Part shown: in pieces, positions 1-9,851 of the stretch
Position numbering within the stretch: the stretch's first letter is position 1
How the letters are laid out: the number at the start of each line of letters is the position of its first letter
Assembly (NCBI GenBank): GCA_016720745.1
Contig: JADKKA010000019.1
Span: 558,001-622,000 of the forward strand
DNA: 64,000 bases
Direction of reading: 5' to 3'
Origin: Chitinophagaceae bacterium
GTDB taxonomy: Bacteria; Bacteroidota; Bacteroidia; Chitinophagales; Chitinophagaceae
Notes under the pieces: model-generated
Seen by the model: the letters and a program-made list of their open reading frames with translations, nothing else
Told to the model about the DNA's origin: nothing
Database searches by the model: none
Position numbers and translations under genes: made by a program

Positions 1-1
1 C

Positions 2-2386
2 AAAAAGGCTGTTTTCTTAGTGTGTTGTTTACACTGGATAAGCACAAAAGCTCAGGATAAACTCTATCAAAACCAATTCCCTTTATCGGAAGTGCACTTG
101 ACAGATGGCCCTTTTCAACATGCCCGTGACCTGAATATAAAAGTGTTATTGCAATATGATCTGGACCGTTTGATGGCCGGGTACCGGAAAGAAGCAGGAT
201 TGACTGCGAAAGCGGAAATATTTAAAAACTGGGACGGATTGGATGGTCATGTGGCAGGGCATTATTTATCTGCGATGGCCATGAATTATGCCGCAACTGG
301 AAACCTGGAATGTAAACGACGAATGGAGTATATCATTCAGGAATTGAAGGAATGCCAGGAAGCAAATGGGGAAAAATACCCGGATTGGGCAAAGGGCTAT
401 GCTGGTGCTGTTCCTAATGGACAGAAAATCTGGAGTGGGTTTAAGAAGGGGGATTTCACAGCTTTCAGGGCTGCCTGGGTTCCATTCTATAATATCCATA
501 AAATGTATGCAGGTTTGCGTGATGCATGGCTATATACAGGAAATACAAAGGCAAAAGAATTGTTCCTGAAATTTTGTGACTGGGGAATTTCGATCAGTTC
601 CGGCTTATCTGATACACAACTGCAATCATTGCTGGATACGGAGCATGGGGGGATGAATGAAGTGTTTGCGGATGCTTTCCAGATTACAGGAGAAAAAAAA
701 TACCTCGATGCAGCCCGGCGTTTTTCTCATCGGATGCTGCTCGATGCGATGACAGCAGGTAAGGATAATCTGGATAACAAACATGCCAATACCCAGGTGC
801 CCAAGGCGATAGGTTTTGCCAGAATCGGAGAACTGGCAAAAGAAAACAACTATACTGAGGCAGGGGCTTTTTTCTGGCAAACAGTAACCACAAAACGGTC
901 ACTGGCATTTGGTGGTAACAGCCGCCGGGAACATTTTCCTTCCATTGCTTCCTGCAGTGATTTTGTTGATGATGTGGAAGGGCCTGAAACCTGTAATACT
1001 TATAATATGCTGAAGCTGACAGCTGATCTTTTCAGGATGCAGCCATCAGTAAATTATATTGATTATTATGAACGGGCCTTGTATAATCATATCCTTGCAT
1101 CACAGCATCCTGTTCATGGAGGATATGTGTATTTCACTCCCGCCAGGCCCAGACATTACCGGGTGTATTCATCTCCCAATGCAGCCATGTGGTGTTGTGT
1201 GGGCAGTGGGATGGAAAATCATGGAAAGTATAATGAAATGATTTATACGCATAACCGGGATTCATTGTTTCTCAATCTTTTTATGCCATCTGTATTAAAC
1301 TGGAAGGATAAAAAATTGATGCTAAAACAGGAGACAAAATTTCCTTACGATGAATTCACTTCCTTAACAGTAACTGCAGGACAATCTGCATTTAGTTTAA
1401 TGGTCCGCTATCCTTCTTGGGTCAGGCAGGGAGCACTTCAATTGTGGATCAATGGAAAGCCTGTTACAGTACAGGCGGTTCCGGGTTCTTATATCACCCT
1501 CAAACGAGTATGGAAAAAAGGAGATATTGTTAAAATCCGACTGCCCATGGAAGTCCGCACAGAAGCCATGCCTAATCAACCGGAATACCTTGCTTTTATG
1601 TATGGTCCCGTTTTGCTGGCCGCCGGAGCAGGACAAGAAGGGATGAAGGGCCTGGTAGCGGATGATAGTCGCTGGGCACATATTGCTGGCGGAAAAAGAT
1701 TACCGCTCGATCAGGCACCGGTGATAGTGGAAGACAATACCGGACATTTAACATCTGGTCTCAGTCCGGTAAAGAATAAACCGCTGCATTTTACTTTTCA
1801 TAACCTGGAAATGATGCATCCCGTCCAAACAGAATTGCAACCATTTTTTGAATTGCATGATAGCCGTTACATGATGTATTGGATGACCTTGAATAAAAAG
1901 CAATACAAAGTCTATCTGGATTCACTGGCGCTGGCGGAGAAAAAGAAAATAGAACTGGAGCAATTAACCGTTGATCAGGTTATACCTGGCGAACAGCAAC
2001 CCGAAGCTGATCATTTTCTTGAACAGGCCTCATCCGGTACAGGTAATCATCTTGATGCTTTCTGGCGGGATGCGAGGAGTGGGGGTTACTTTAGTTACAG
2101 GATGCAAACAAAAAAAGAATCCAGACTTGCATTGATGGTCCGTTACTGGGGCGCGGAATGGGGTGGCCGGAAATTTGAAATTTATATTGACGATCAACTG
2201 CTCCTTACAGAAGACAACACGGGTCGTTGGAACCTGTCTCAGTTCCGCGATATTGTTTATCCGATTCCGGAAACAATGCTGAATGGTAAAGAATCTATCC
2301 GGGTAAAGTTTAAGGCTTTACCGGGGAATACAGCAGGTGCAGTGTATTCGATCAGATTGGTTAAGCAAGTTATTCCCGTCAAATAA
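2..2386 (+). CDS. GH127 beta-L-arabinofuranosidase, secreted (5' end outside window)
   Basis: Family GH127 (old DUF1680) removes beta-L-arabinofuranose from arabinan or arabinoxylan side chains. The core residues are visible: a Glu codon at 986 and Cys at 992 in G-P-E-T-C-N-T-Y-N, and a Cys-Cys pair at 1193 and 1196 in W-C-C-V-G-S-G-M-E-N-H. These match the zinc-binding Glu/Cys set in which one Cys is the nucleophile. The first in-frame start inside the window is a GTG at 20, but the frame stays open to base 2 and reads K-K-A-V-F-L before it. That is the front of a signal peptide, so the true ATG very likely lies just upstream of the window. About 790 residues is a usual GH127 length with a C-terminal beta domain. 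It leads the GH43 genes by 33 bp, so they are probably co-transcribed. The family call is firm; the substrate is inferred. Confidence 0.9.
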   Translation, partial: KKAVFLVCCLHWISTKAQDKLYQNQFPLSEVHLTDGPFQHARDLNIKVLLQYDLDRLMAGYRKEAGLTAKAEIFKNWDGLDGHVAGHYLSAMAMNYAATGNLECKRRMEYIIQELKECQEANGEKYPDWAKGYAGAVPNGQKIWSGFKKGDFTAFRAAWVPFYNIHKMYAGLRDAWLYTGNTKAKELFLKFCDWGISISSGLSDTQLQSLLDTEHGGMNEVFADAFQITGEKKYLDAARRFSHRMLLDAMTAGKDNLDNKHANTQVPKAIGFARIGELAKENNYTEAGAFFWQTVTTKRSLAFGGNSRREHFPSIASCSDFVDDVEGPETCNTYNMLKLTADLFRMQPSVNYIDYYERALYNHILASQHPVHGGYVYFTPARPRHYRVYSSPNAAMWCCVGSGMENHGKYNEMIYTHNRDSLFLNLFMPSVLNWKDKKLMLKQETKFPYDEFTSLTVTAGQSAFSLMVRYPSWVRQGALQLWINGKPVTVQAVPGSYITLKRVWKKGDIVKIRLPMEVRTEAMPNQPEYLAFMYGPVLLAAGAGQEGMKGLVADDSRWAHIAGGKRLPLDQAPVIVEDNTGHLTSGLSPVKNKPLHFTFHNLEMMHPVQTELQPFFELHDSRYMMYWMTLNKKQYKVYLDSLALAEKKKIELEQLTVDQVIPGEQQPEADHFLEQASSGTGNHLDAFWRDARSGGYFSYRMQTKKESRLALMVRYWGAEWGGRKFEIYIDDQLLLTEDNTGRWNLSQFRDIVYPIPETMLNGKESIRVKFKALPGNTAGAVYSIRLVKQVIPVK

Positions 2387-2419
2387 GGGCTGGGAAATAA
2401 AAGATATGAAATGACAGCG

Positions 2420-3985
2420 ATGAAAAATTTGATGACAGTGATTCTGATCGCCCTGCTCAGTTTTACGGCCTTTTCACAGCCCAAAGCAGGTAATCCATTG
2501 ATTTTTGCAGATGTTCCGGATATGTCAATGGTACGGGTTGGAAAGAATTATTACATGAGCAGTACTACCATGCACATGAGCCCAGGTGTGCCCATCATGC
2601 AATCTACAGATCTTGTAAACTGGAAGCTGGTTAATTATGCTTATGATACTTTGGCTGATGTAGATGCGATGAATCTTGTTAACGGACAGAGTACCTATGG
2701 ACGAGGTTCCTGGGCCAGTTGTATCCGGTACCACAAGGGGAGATATTACGTAAGCAGTTTTGCATCAACTACCAATAAAACATATATCTATTCAACGACT
2801 AATATTGAAAAGGGCCCCTGGAAGCGGATCGCATTTTCACCGGCCTACCATGATCATTCCTTGTTTTTTGATGAAGATGGAAAAATATATATGGTATATG
2901 GTGCCGGTAAACTACAGCTGTTAGAGCTGAATGAAGATCTGTCAGGCATTAAAGCCGGTGGGCTGAACCAGGTATTGATTGAAAATGCCAGTTTGCCGGC
3001 CGGAGAAAACATCGGACTGAAAGCAGAAGGTTCTCAGTTATTTAAAGTAAAAGGAAAATATTATCTCTTCAATATCACCTGGCCCAAAGGTGGAATGAGA
3101 ACAGTGGTCATTCACCGCGCTGATAAAATTACAGGACCCTGGGAAGGCCGGCTGGCTTTACAGGACATGGGTGTGGCACAGGGTGGAATGATTGATATGC
3201 CTGATGGCAGATGGTATGCTTATCTTTTTCGTGATTATGGTTCAGTGGGCCGTATACCTTATCTCGTGCCGATGAAATGGGAAGATGGCTGGCCGGTATT
3301 GGGCATCAATGGAAAAGTGCCGGAAACACTTGAACTACCACCATCAAAAGGTTTGATACCTGGTATTGTGGCCAATGATGAATTCGATCGTAAAAAAAGG
3401 GACAAGCCCTTGCCACTGGTTTGGCAATGGAATCATAATCCGGACAACAGCCTCTGGTCGGTAACAGCCCGGAAAGGTTTTTTAAGACTTGTAACGGGTC
3501 GCAGGGATTCCTTCTTTGTGAAATCAAGAAATACCCTGACACAAAGAACCATCGGACCAGTATGCTCCGGGACCACCCTGATGGATGCCTCCAATATGAA
3601 AGAGGGAGACTTTGCCGGCTTCTGTGTGTTACAACGCAAATTCGGGCAGGTAGGGGTGAAGATAAAGGACAGAAAGAAATACATCTTCATGACAAGTGCC
3701 GAAAGCAATATGCCGGTAGAAATACAAAGCATTCCGCTTTCACAAAGTCTTGTTTATTTCAGAATTGATTGCGATTTCCGGGATAAAACTGATAAAGCGA
3801 GTTTTTTCTACAGCCTGGATGGAAAAACCTGGACACGGATCGGGAGTACACTGAAAATGGAATACACCCTGATGGAGCATTTTATGGGTTATCGGTTTGG
3901 GCTTTTTAATTATGCTACGGTAAATCCGGGGGGATCTGTTGATTTTGATTATTTCAGGATCAGTAATTCGTTGCCGGATTTGTAA
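2420..3985 (+). CDS. GH43 arabinofuranosidase/xylosidase with C-terminal beta-sandwich, secreted
   Basis: A glycoside hydrolase family 43 enzyme acting on arabinoxylan or xylo-oligosaccharides. The five-bladed propeller covers about residues 25-310. The expected acidic residues are visible: Asp in F-A-D-V-P-D near the start, Asp in H-S-L-F-F-D-E-D-G, and a Glu general acid in L-K-A-E-G-S-Q-L-F. The C-terminal 190 residues look like the DUF1349-type concanavalin-like domain found in GH43 subfamily 12-like enzymes. An N-terminal Sec signal ends near F-S-Q. I chose the ATG at 2420 (M-K-N-L-M) over 2411 because it gives a typical lysine-led signal peptide; 2411 is possible. It follows the GH127 gene by 33 bp and precedes another GH43, suggesting joint removal of arabinose and xylose decorations. 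Confidence 0.88.
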   Translation: MKNLMTVILIALLSFTAFSQPKAGNPLIFADVPDMSMVRVGKNYYMSSTTMHMSPGVPIMQSTDLVNWKLVNYAYDTLADVDAMNLVNGQSTYGRGSWASCIRYHKGRYYVSSFASTTNKTYIYSTTNIEKGPWKRIAFSPAYHDHSLFFDEDGKIYMVYGAGKLQLLELNEDLSGIKAGGLNQVLIENASLPAGENIGLKAEGSQLFKVKGKYYLFNITWPKGGMRTVVIHRADKITGPWEGRLALQDMGVAQGGMIDMPDGRWYAYLFRDYGSVGRIPYLVPMKWEDGWPVLGINGKVPETLELPPSKGLIPGIVANDEFDRKKRDKPLPLVWQWNHNPDNSLWSVTARKGFLRLVTGRRDSFFVKSRNTLTQRTIGPVCSGTTLMDASNMKEGDFAGFCVLQRKFGQVGVKIKDRKKYIFMTSAESNMPVEIQSIPLSQSLVYFRIDCDFRDKTDKASFFYSLDGKTWTRIGSTLKMEYTLMEHFMGYRFGLFNYATVNPGGSVDFDYFRISNSLPDL

Positions 3986-4004
3986 ACAATTAAAATTTCA
4001 GCAG

Positions 4005-5351
4005 ATGCAAAACAAACATTTACAGATCAAAGTCCTGATCCTTTCTTTTTTACTGCATCACGGACTTGCTTCTCAGAATCCGGTGATCCGGGATCAGTAT
4101 TCTGCTGATCCATCTGCCAGGGTATTTAATAATAAAGTCTACCTGTTCCCCTCCCATGATATACTTGCTACCCCGGGTAAAGGAAGAGTGGGCTGGTTTT
4201 GTATGGAAGATTATCATGTATTCTCTTCAGATAACCTGACAGACTGGACAGATCATGGTGTGGTTGTAACGCAAAACAAAGTGCCATGGGTAAGACCTGA
4301 CAGCTACAGTATGTGGGCACCGGATTGTATAGAGCGGGAGGGGAAGTATTATTTTTATTTTCCCACTTTCCCTAAAGACACTGTGGCATACGGCAGGGGC
4401 TTTGCTATTGGCGTTGCGATTGCTGACAAACCAGAGGGGCCTTATTTGCCTGAATCCGCACCGATAGCAGGGGTAAAAGGCATAGACCCCAATGTATTCA
4501 TTGATAAAGATGGTCAGGCCTATCTGTATTGGTCGCAACGAAATATATATGCTGCAAAGCTTAAAAAGAATATGCGGGAACTCGATTCTGAAGTCTATAC
4601 CCTGCGAAATCTGCCCGATTCGGGTTTGAAGGAAGGACCTTATATGTTTGAACGAAATGGCCTGTATTATCTCACTTACCCGCATGTGGAAAATAAAACA
4701 GAACGGCTGGAATATGCAGTGGGTGACAATCCCCTGGGCCCATTTAAATTTACCGGTGTGATCATGGATGAAACACCCGGTTGCTGGACGAATCATCACT
4801 CTGTTATTCAATTCAGGAAACAATGGTATTTATTTTATCATGCCAATGACTACTCTCCAAAATTTGATAAAGCAAGGTCAGCCCGTATTGATAGTTTATT
4901 TTTTCATGAAGATGGCCGGATCCGGAAAGTGATACCTACGTTAAGAGGGGTAGGAACAACAAATGCGAAAGATAAAATTCAGTTTGATCGTTATAGCAGT
5001 ATCTCAAACAGCGGGGCATCTGTTGAAGCGATAGATACACTTGACCGGTTTCAGGGATGGAAATCTGTGCTGAGCAGCCAGGGAGCCTGGATACAGTACA
5101 ATACGGTGGATTTTGGTACGAAGAAATTGAAAACTGTCAACACACGTGTTAAGTCAGCTTCAGGAGGAGTGCTTGAGATCCGTATCAACAGCCAGACAGG
5201 ACCGGTCATTGCAGAATTGGTAGTACCGGCATCTAATAATTGGGTCATTATAAAAGCGCCGCTAACAGGTCAAGTAAAATCGATACAAAATCTCGCCCTG
5301 GTGGCAAAGGATAACAGGATAGTCGAAACAGACTGGGTTCAATTTGAATAA
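4005..5351 (+). CDS. GH43 enzyme with C-terminal CBM6-like domain, secreted
   Basis: A second GH43 enzyme, about 448 residues. The N-terminal catalytic propeller (about residues 25-310) has Asp in Q-Y-S-A-D-P-S-A, Asp in G-I-D-P-N-V-F-I-D and the acid Glu in L-K-E-G-P-Y-M-F. The last 130 residues, starting near D-R-F-Q-G-W and ending in D-W-V-Q-F-E, look like a CBM6 carbohydrate-binding domain. The frame extends upstream to 3939 inside the previous gene, but the ATG at 4005 begins M-Q-N-K-H-L-Q with a hydrophobic signal sequence, so I use it. The gap to the preceding GH43 is 19 bp. Likely activity is arabinofuranosidase or xylosidase on decorated xylan; exact specificity cannot be read from sequence. 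Confidence 0.88.
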   Translation: MQNKHLQIKVLILSFLLHHGLASQNPVIRDQYSADPSARVFNNKVYLFPSHDILATPGKGRVGWFCMEDYHVFSSDNLTDWTDHGVVVTQNKVPWVRPDSYSMWAPDCIEREGKYYFYFPTFPKDTVAYGRGFAIGVAIADKPEGPYLPESAPIAGVKGIDPNVFIDKDGQAYLYWSQRNIYAAKLKKNMRELDSEVYTLRNLPDSGLKEGPYMFERNGLYYLTYPHVENKTERLEYAVGDNPLGPFKFTGVIMDETPGCWTNHHSVIQFRKQWYLFYHANDYSPKFDKARSARIDSLFFHEDGRIRKVIPTLRGVGTTNAKDKIQFDRYSSISNSGASVEAIDTLDRFQGWKSVLSSQGAWIQYNTVDFGTKKLKTVNTRVKSASGGVLEIRINSQTGPVIAELVVPASNNWVIIKAPLTGQVKSIQNLALVAKDNRIVETDWVQFE

Positions 5352-5589
5352 TGGGATTATTGATTTTAATTGGATAGTGGTTTTTATATTTAATACGCAG
5401 AACAGTGGCAGTGATCAAAACAGCAGCCTGTGTATTCTGATAACGGAATAGTCTAAAGCAATGGGATAATCCGTACTGAACAGGTTGTGGAATAGGGCAA
5501 TAACACTAGTCCTGAATATGCTGTTTAAGAATAAGTTTTAGTAGTAAGTGTAGAGAAATATAAATTGGAGTACTTAAATTATTGATACA

Positions 5590-7665
5590 ATGAAGCAATG
5601 TATACTGCTTTTGACTGCCGTTCTTTTGCAGCAGTTGGCGGTCTGTCAGTTTAACGCTCCCTGGGGCGGAAAAAAAGCGGCTGTGGTGATCACTTATGAT
5701 GATGCGATCAATGAACACCTCGACAATGCTATCCCCGTACTGGACTCGCTGGGGTTGAAAGCTACATTTTATATCACGGCATTTTCCTCTTCCATGCAAA
5801 GCCGGATATGGGAATGGAAAAAACTGGCAGAGAAGGGACATGAACTGGGTAATCATACCCTTTTTCATCCCTGTACCGGTGGCAGCGGAAGAGAATGGGT
5901 GAAGAAGGAGTATGACCTGAACAATTATACAGTTCAGCGCATGCTGGATGAAACCAGGATGACGAACCTGTTCCTGCAATCCCTGGATGGCAAAACAAAA
6001 AGAACATTTGCCTTTACCTGTGGCGATATGAAGATTGGTGACTCCTCTTTTATTGAACCGATGAAAAAAGATTTTGTGGCAGCGCGAGCTGTCAGGAATG
6101 AGATGCATAAAATCAGTGAGATTGATTTATATAATGTAGACTGTTATATGGTGAATCACCACAGTTTTTCTCAAATGAAGGAATGGGTGGATAAAGCGAT
6201 ACAGTCGAATGCACTGCTTGTTATTCTTTTTCATGGGGTGGGAGGGGGAAATGGGCTGGATGTATCCATCGAGGATCACCGGCTACTGTTGCAATATATC
6301 AAGCAGCAGCAAAAAGAGCTGATGATTGCAACCATGCTGGAAACGGCTGAGCATATCAAAGACTGGCAGGCAAGAGATAAAGCTGCTAAGCTGCAGCAGA
6401 AAGCCACACAGGATGATTATGAAAATATGCTGGCACAATTGAAAATTCCGCTTGCTGCCAAAAGGCCCGGCCCCTCCGGGAATCCTGCTGCACCCAATGC
6501 AGCGAACAGCGATGAATCAAAAGCAACACAATACCAAAGCCTGCCTGATCCATTGGTTTTGAAAAACGGAAAGCCGGTCACAAATGCAAAAACATGGTGG
6601 AATAAACGCAGGCCGGAAATAGTAACGGATTTTGAAAAAGAAATATATGGACGATTTCCTGAAAATACTCCGGCCGTTAGGTGGGAAATTATCAGCACGA
6701 TAGATACCACTGTAGGTGCCATTGCCGTTGTGACAAAAAACTTACTGGGTCATGCAGACAATTCATCTTACCCTGCTATCAAAGTGGATATCCAGTTATC
6801 GGTAACAACACCTAAACACAGTAAGGTGCCCGTTCCTGTAATCATGGAATTTGGGTTTATTTTTCCTCCCGGTTTTCGTTTACCACCGCCCCCTTCCAAT
6901 ACACCGGTTCAAAAAAGCTGGCAGGAACAGGTGCTGGAACGCGGATATGGCTATGCGATTATTGTACCTACGAGTTATCAGGCCGATAATGGTGCGGGTT
7001 TAACAACTGGTATTATCGGGTTAGTCAATAAAGGACAAAGACGTCAACCCGATGACTGGGGCACACTGCGTGCATGGGCCTGGGGTGCCAGCCGTGCTAT
7101 TGATTATTTTGAAACGGATGCTGCTGTAGATCCCAAAAGGATTGCAATCGAAGGCTTATCCAGGTATGGAAAAGCAGCACTGGTTGCGATGGCATTTGAA
7201 CCACGGATTGCATTGGGTTGTATCGGGTCATCAGGAGCAGGAGGTGCCAAAATACTAAGGCGGATTTATGGAGAACAGGTGGAGAACCTAGCTTCATCAG
7301 GAGAGTATCACTGGTTCGCCGGAAACTTTATAAAATATGCAGCCAATCCGTTGAATCAAAACAATCTGCCCGTTGATGCACATGAACTGATTGCACTTTG
7401 TGCTCCCCGACCTGTTTTCATTAGTTCCGGATCACCAAATGTAGAAGGCCGGTGGCTTGACGCAAAAGGAATGTTCCTGGGTGCGGCCCATGCAGGATCC
7501 GTGTACCAATTGCTTGGTAAAAAAGACCTGGGCACGATGGAATATCCTGCTGAAGAAACGCTGCTGGCAACTGGTGATATTGCTTTTCGCCAGCATAACG
7601 CAGGACATACTGTTGGCCCGAACTGGCCCTTCTTTCTTGATTTTGCAGCCCGTTATTTTAAATAG
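5590..7665 (+). CDS. Fused CE4 polysaccharide deacetylase and CE15 glucuronoyl esterase, secreted
   Basis: A two-domain esterase of 691 residues with a Sec signal (about 1-19). Residues 28-270 are a NodB-type polysaccharide deacetylase (CE4): Asp37-Asp38 in T-Y-D-D-A, and His89 and His93 in G-N-H-T-L-F-H-P are the expected catalytic/metal ligands. After a linker rich in Ala, Asn and Pro (about 280-320), the rest resembles CE15 glucuronoyl methylesterases: the nucleophile Ser524 lies in G-L-S-R-Y-G-K-A-A, and the candidate His is 669 or 673 in H-N-A-G-H-T-V-G-P. CE4 enzymes remove acetyl groups from xylan; CE15 cleaves the ester between lignin and 4-O-methylglucuronic acid. It sits 238 bp after the GH43 genes and 6 bp before an oxidoreductase gene. 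Confidence 0.85.
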   Translation: MKQCILLLTAVLLQQLAVCQFNAPWGGKKAAVVITYDDAINEHLDNAIPVLDSLGLKATFYITAFSSSMQSRIWEWKKLAEKGHELGNHTLFHPCTGGSGREWVKKEYDLNNYTVQRMLDETRMTNLFLQSLDGKTKRTFAFTCGDMKIGDSSFIEPMKKDFVAARAVRNEMHKISEIDLYNVDCYMVNHHSFSQMKEWVDKAIQSNALLVILFHGVGGGNGLDVSIEDHRLLLQYIKQQQKELMIATMLETAEHIKDWQARDKAAKLQQKATQDDYENMLAQLKIPLAAKRPGPSGNPAAPNAANSDESKATQYQSLPDPLVLKNGKPVTNAKTWWNKRRPEIVTDFEKEIYGRFPENTPAVRWEIISTIDTTVGAIAVVTKNLLGHADNSSYPAIKVDIQLSVTTPKHSKVPVPVIMEFGFIFPPGFRLPPPPSNTPVQKSWQEQVLERGYGYAIIVPTSYQADNGAGLTTGIIGLVNKGQRRQPDDWGTLRAWAWGASRAIDYFETDAAVDPKRIAIEGLSRYGKAALVAMAFEPRIALGCIGSSGAGGAKILRRIYGEQVENLASSGEYHWFAGNFIKYAANPLNQNNLPVDAHELIALCAPRPVFISSGSPNVEGRWLDAKGMFLGAAHAGSVYQLLGKKDLGTMEYPAEETLLATGDIAFRQHNAGHTVGPNWPFFLDFAARYFK

Positions 7666-7671
7666 GTTTGT

Positions 7672-8802
7672 ATGAATAAAAATCAAACACGTAGAAAATT
7701 CATCCATGATCTTGGACTGGCAGGGGCCGGTATTCCTTTTCTTGCCGCTTATTCAACATGTAATGAGGATCAATCAAAAAAGCAGAACATGAATCAAAAA
7801 AAGGATGGGAAACTGGGTATTGCCCTGGTAGGTCTTGGAGGTTATGCCAGCGGGCAACTCGCTCCGGCCCTGCAGCAAACAGAACATTGTTATCTCGCCG
7901 GGATTGTTACAGGTAGTCCCTCCAAGATACCAGTCTGGAAAGAGAAGTATAATATTCCTGATAAAAATATTTACAGTTATGACAATTATGATTCCATAAA
8001 GGATAACCCGGATATTGACATCATTTATGTGGTCTTGCCGAATCACCTGCATGCTGAGTATACTATCCGGGGATTTGCCGCAGGAAAACATGTGATTTGT
8101 GAAAAGCCAATGGGTCTGTCTGTAACAGAATGCGATACTATGATTGCTGCAGCCCAAAAAGCGGGCAAGCAATTGTCAATCGGTTACCGCTTGCATTATG
8201 ATCCTTATAATTTGGAACTGGTGAAGAGAGCCAGAGAAAAAACCTATGGTGATATCCGTTCTGTCGACACTTCATTTTCTATTACACCCCGGAAGGGAGA
8301 ATGGCGGTTGAATAAAAAAATAGCGGGTGGCGGCCCACTAATGGATGTTGGGATATATTGTCTCCAGGCCGTTTGTTATGTTACAGGCGCAGAGCCAATA
8401 GCTGTAAGGGCAACAACCTACCCGGTCAGTGATAAAGAGAAATTTCTTGACATTGAAGAAACACTCGACTTTCAGATGGAGATGCCGGGTGGGCTGCTGG
8501 CTAAATGCCGCACCAGTTACAGCGAAAGCAATAGTGTGCTCAATGTGCAATTTGAAAAAGGCTGGTGTAAACTGGAACCCGCCTATTTTTACGGGGGGAT
8601 TAAACTGTCCAGCTCAGATGGAGTAGCCTTTGGATTGCCCCCTTTCTCCCAACAGGCAAAACAATTGGATGCGATGTCAGTTTCCATTAAAAATAATCAG
8701 GCAAGCAAGACTCCGGGTGAAATGGGCAGAAGGGATTTGCAGATTATCGAAGCCATCTATGAAGCAATGCGGACAGGCAACCGGGTACTGGTTAAAAAAT
8801 GA
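7672..8802 (+). CDS. Gfo/Idh/MocA oxidoreductase, glucose-fructose oxidoreductase type, Tat-exported
   Basis: A Rossmann-fold NAD(P)-dependent sugar oxidoreductase of 376 residues. The nucleotide-binding glycine-rich segment G-L-G-G-Y appears at about residue 55. The catalytic E-K-P lies in C-E-K-P-M-G, and G-G-G-P-L-M-D-V-G-I-Y follows. The last two motifs resemble glucose-fructose oxidoreductase, which works in the periplasm with tightly bound cofactor. The N-terminus T-R-R-K-F-I is a twin-arginine signal, followed by Y-S-T-C, which may be a lipobox. It is paralogous to the enzyme at 10690-11784 (shared S-K-I, H-V-I-C-E-K-P-M and G-Y-R-L/M-H segments). The start is 6 bp after the esterase fusion. 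Family and export are well supported; substrate unknown. Confidence 0.85.
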   Translation: MNKNQTRRKFIHDLGLAGAGIPFLAAYSTCNEDQSKKQNMNQKKDGKLGIALVGLGGYASGQLAPALQQTEHCYLAGIVTGSPSKIPVWKEKYNIPDKNIYSYDNYDSIKDNPDIDIIYVVLPNHLHAEYTIRGFAAGKHVICEKPMGLSVTECDTMIAAAQKAGKQLSIGYRLHYDPYNLELVKRAREKTYGDIRSVDTSFSITPRKGEWRLNKKIAGGGPLMDVGIYCLQAVCYVTGAEPIAVRATTYPVSDKEKFLDIEETLDFQMEMPGGLLAKCRTSYSESNSVLNVQFEKGWCKLEPAYFYGGIKLSSSDGVAFGLPPFSQQAKQLDAMSVSIKNNQASKTPGEMGRRDLQIIEAIYEAMRTGNRVLVKK

Positions 8803-8861
8803 TGAAATTCTGCAACAGTATTCAGTCTTGCTATAAATGAAAACTAATTTAAAATTCTCAG

Positions 8862-9851
8862 ATGATGAATCAGGTTGCAGGTATGGTCAATTGGGGAATC
8901 ATTGGTTGCGGGGATGTATGCGAAGTCAAAAGCGGACCAGCCTTCAATAAAATACCCCATTCAAAGCTGGTCGCTGTGATGCGGAGAGATGCGGAGAAAG
9001 TAAAGGATTTTGCCACCCGTCACCAGGTATCAAAATATTATACGGATGCGAACGAATTGATACTTGACCGCGATGTGAATGCCATCTATATTGCGACGCC
9101 GCCATCTTTTCATGAATTGTATACCGAACAGGCACTTGCCCAGGGGAAACCAGTCTATGTGGAAAAGCCGGTAACGATCCATTCTGAATCGCTTATCAGG
9201 ATGATCGAAGCTGAAAAAAAATATAATGGCAAAGTTTCAGTAGCACATTACCGGAGAGCCCTCCCCTTATTTATTCAAATAAAGGAATTACTGCATTCGG
9301 GTGTATTGGGAAAAATCCGTCTTGTATTGCTGAACACATTGCAACCACCGGTCAGTAAAATTGTAGCACAGACTGGCGGAAACTGGCGCATCAATCCTGC
9401 ATTATCCGGCGGAGGTTTGTTCCATGATCTTTCGCCTCATCAGCTTGATATTCTTTATTGGTTGTTTGGTTCGCCGCTTGCAACAGATGTACAGGTGGTG
9501 AATCAGGGGAAATTGTATGATGCACCTGACCTGACAATGCTAAGACTTCAGTTTGCCAATGATATTTATTTTAACGGAACCTGGAGTTTTAATGTAGCTG
9601 AACAAGCTGCCACCGACACCTGTGAAATCATCGGTGACCGGGGTAATCTCCGTTTTAGTTTTTTCAGGGTGAGTACGATTGAACTCAATAATGAAGATGG
9701 CAAACAGTTTATTGAAGCCAGTTATCCTGAGAATATCCAGTTACCACATATCCGGAATGTGGTGCAATACTTTCGGGGAGAAGGTTCCAATCCCTGTTCA
9801 CTTGAAGAGGCCCTGGTCACCATGCAGATAATGGATCAGGCAAAACTTTAA
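8862..9851 (+). CDS. Gfo/Idh/MocA family oxidoreductase, cytoplasmic
   Basis: A 329-residue NAD(P)-dependent sugar oxidoreductase of a different branch from its neighbour. The Rossmann start W-G-I-I-G-C-G-D-V is at about residue 10, the E-K-P motif reads V-Y-V-E-K-P-V-T, and the catalytic Asp/His pair lies in H-D-L-S-P-H-Q-L-D. No signal peptide is present, so it should act in the cytoplasm. ATGs at 8862 and 8865 are both possible. It follows the exported paralogue by 59 bp and its stop codon overlaps the stop of the converging esterase gene. A dehydrogenase or epimerase step on an imported sugar is plausible but not determined. Confidence 0.82.
   Translation: MMNQVAGMVNWGIIGCGDVCEVKSGPAFNKIPHSKLVAVMRRDAEKVKDFATRHQVSKYYTDANELILDRDVNAIYIATPPSFHELYTEQALAQGKPVYVEKPVTIHSESLIRMIEAEKKYNGKVSVAHYRRALPLFIQIKELLHSGVLGKIRLVLLNTLQPPVSKIVAQTGGNWRINPALSGGGLFHDLSPHQLDILYWLFGSPLATDVQVVNQGKLYDAPDLTMLRLQFANDIYFNGTWSFNVAEQAATDTCEIIGDRGNLRFSFFRVSTIELNNEDGKQFIEASYPENIQLPHIRNVVQYFRGEGSNPCSLEEALVTMQIMDQAKL
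9848..9851. other. Shared TTAA: overlapping stop codons of convergent genes
   Basis: The plus-strand oxidoreductase stops with TAA at 9849-9851 and the minus-strand esterase stops with TAA read from 9850 to 9848. Two operons therefore meet with a four-base overlap and no room for an intergenic terminator. Seen directly in the sequence. Confidence 0.9.

Noticed and set aside
3939..4004. Upstream start for the second GH43
   Set aside because: It overlaps the preceding GH43 and places a non-signal stretch before a normal signal peptide at 4005.
4227..4823. 198-codon minus-strand frame opposite the second GH43 gene
   Set aside because: The plus-strand GH43 has all catalytic residues; the antisense product is unstructured in composition.
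5506..6108. 200-codon minus-strand frame across the start of the CE4-CE15 gene
   Set aside because: It overlaps clear CE4 catalytic codons, and its product has no recognised features.
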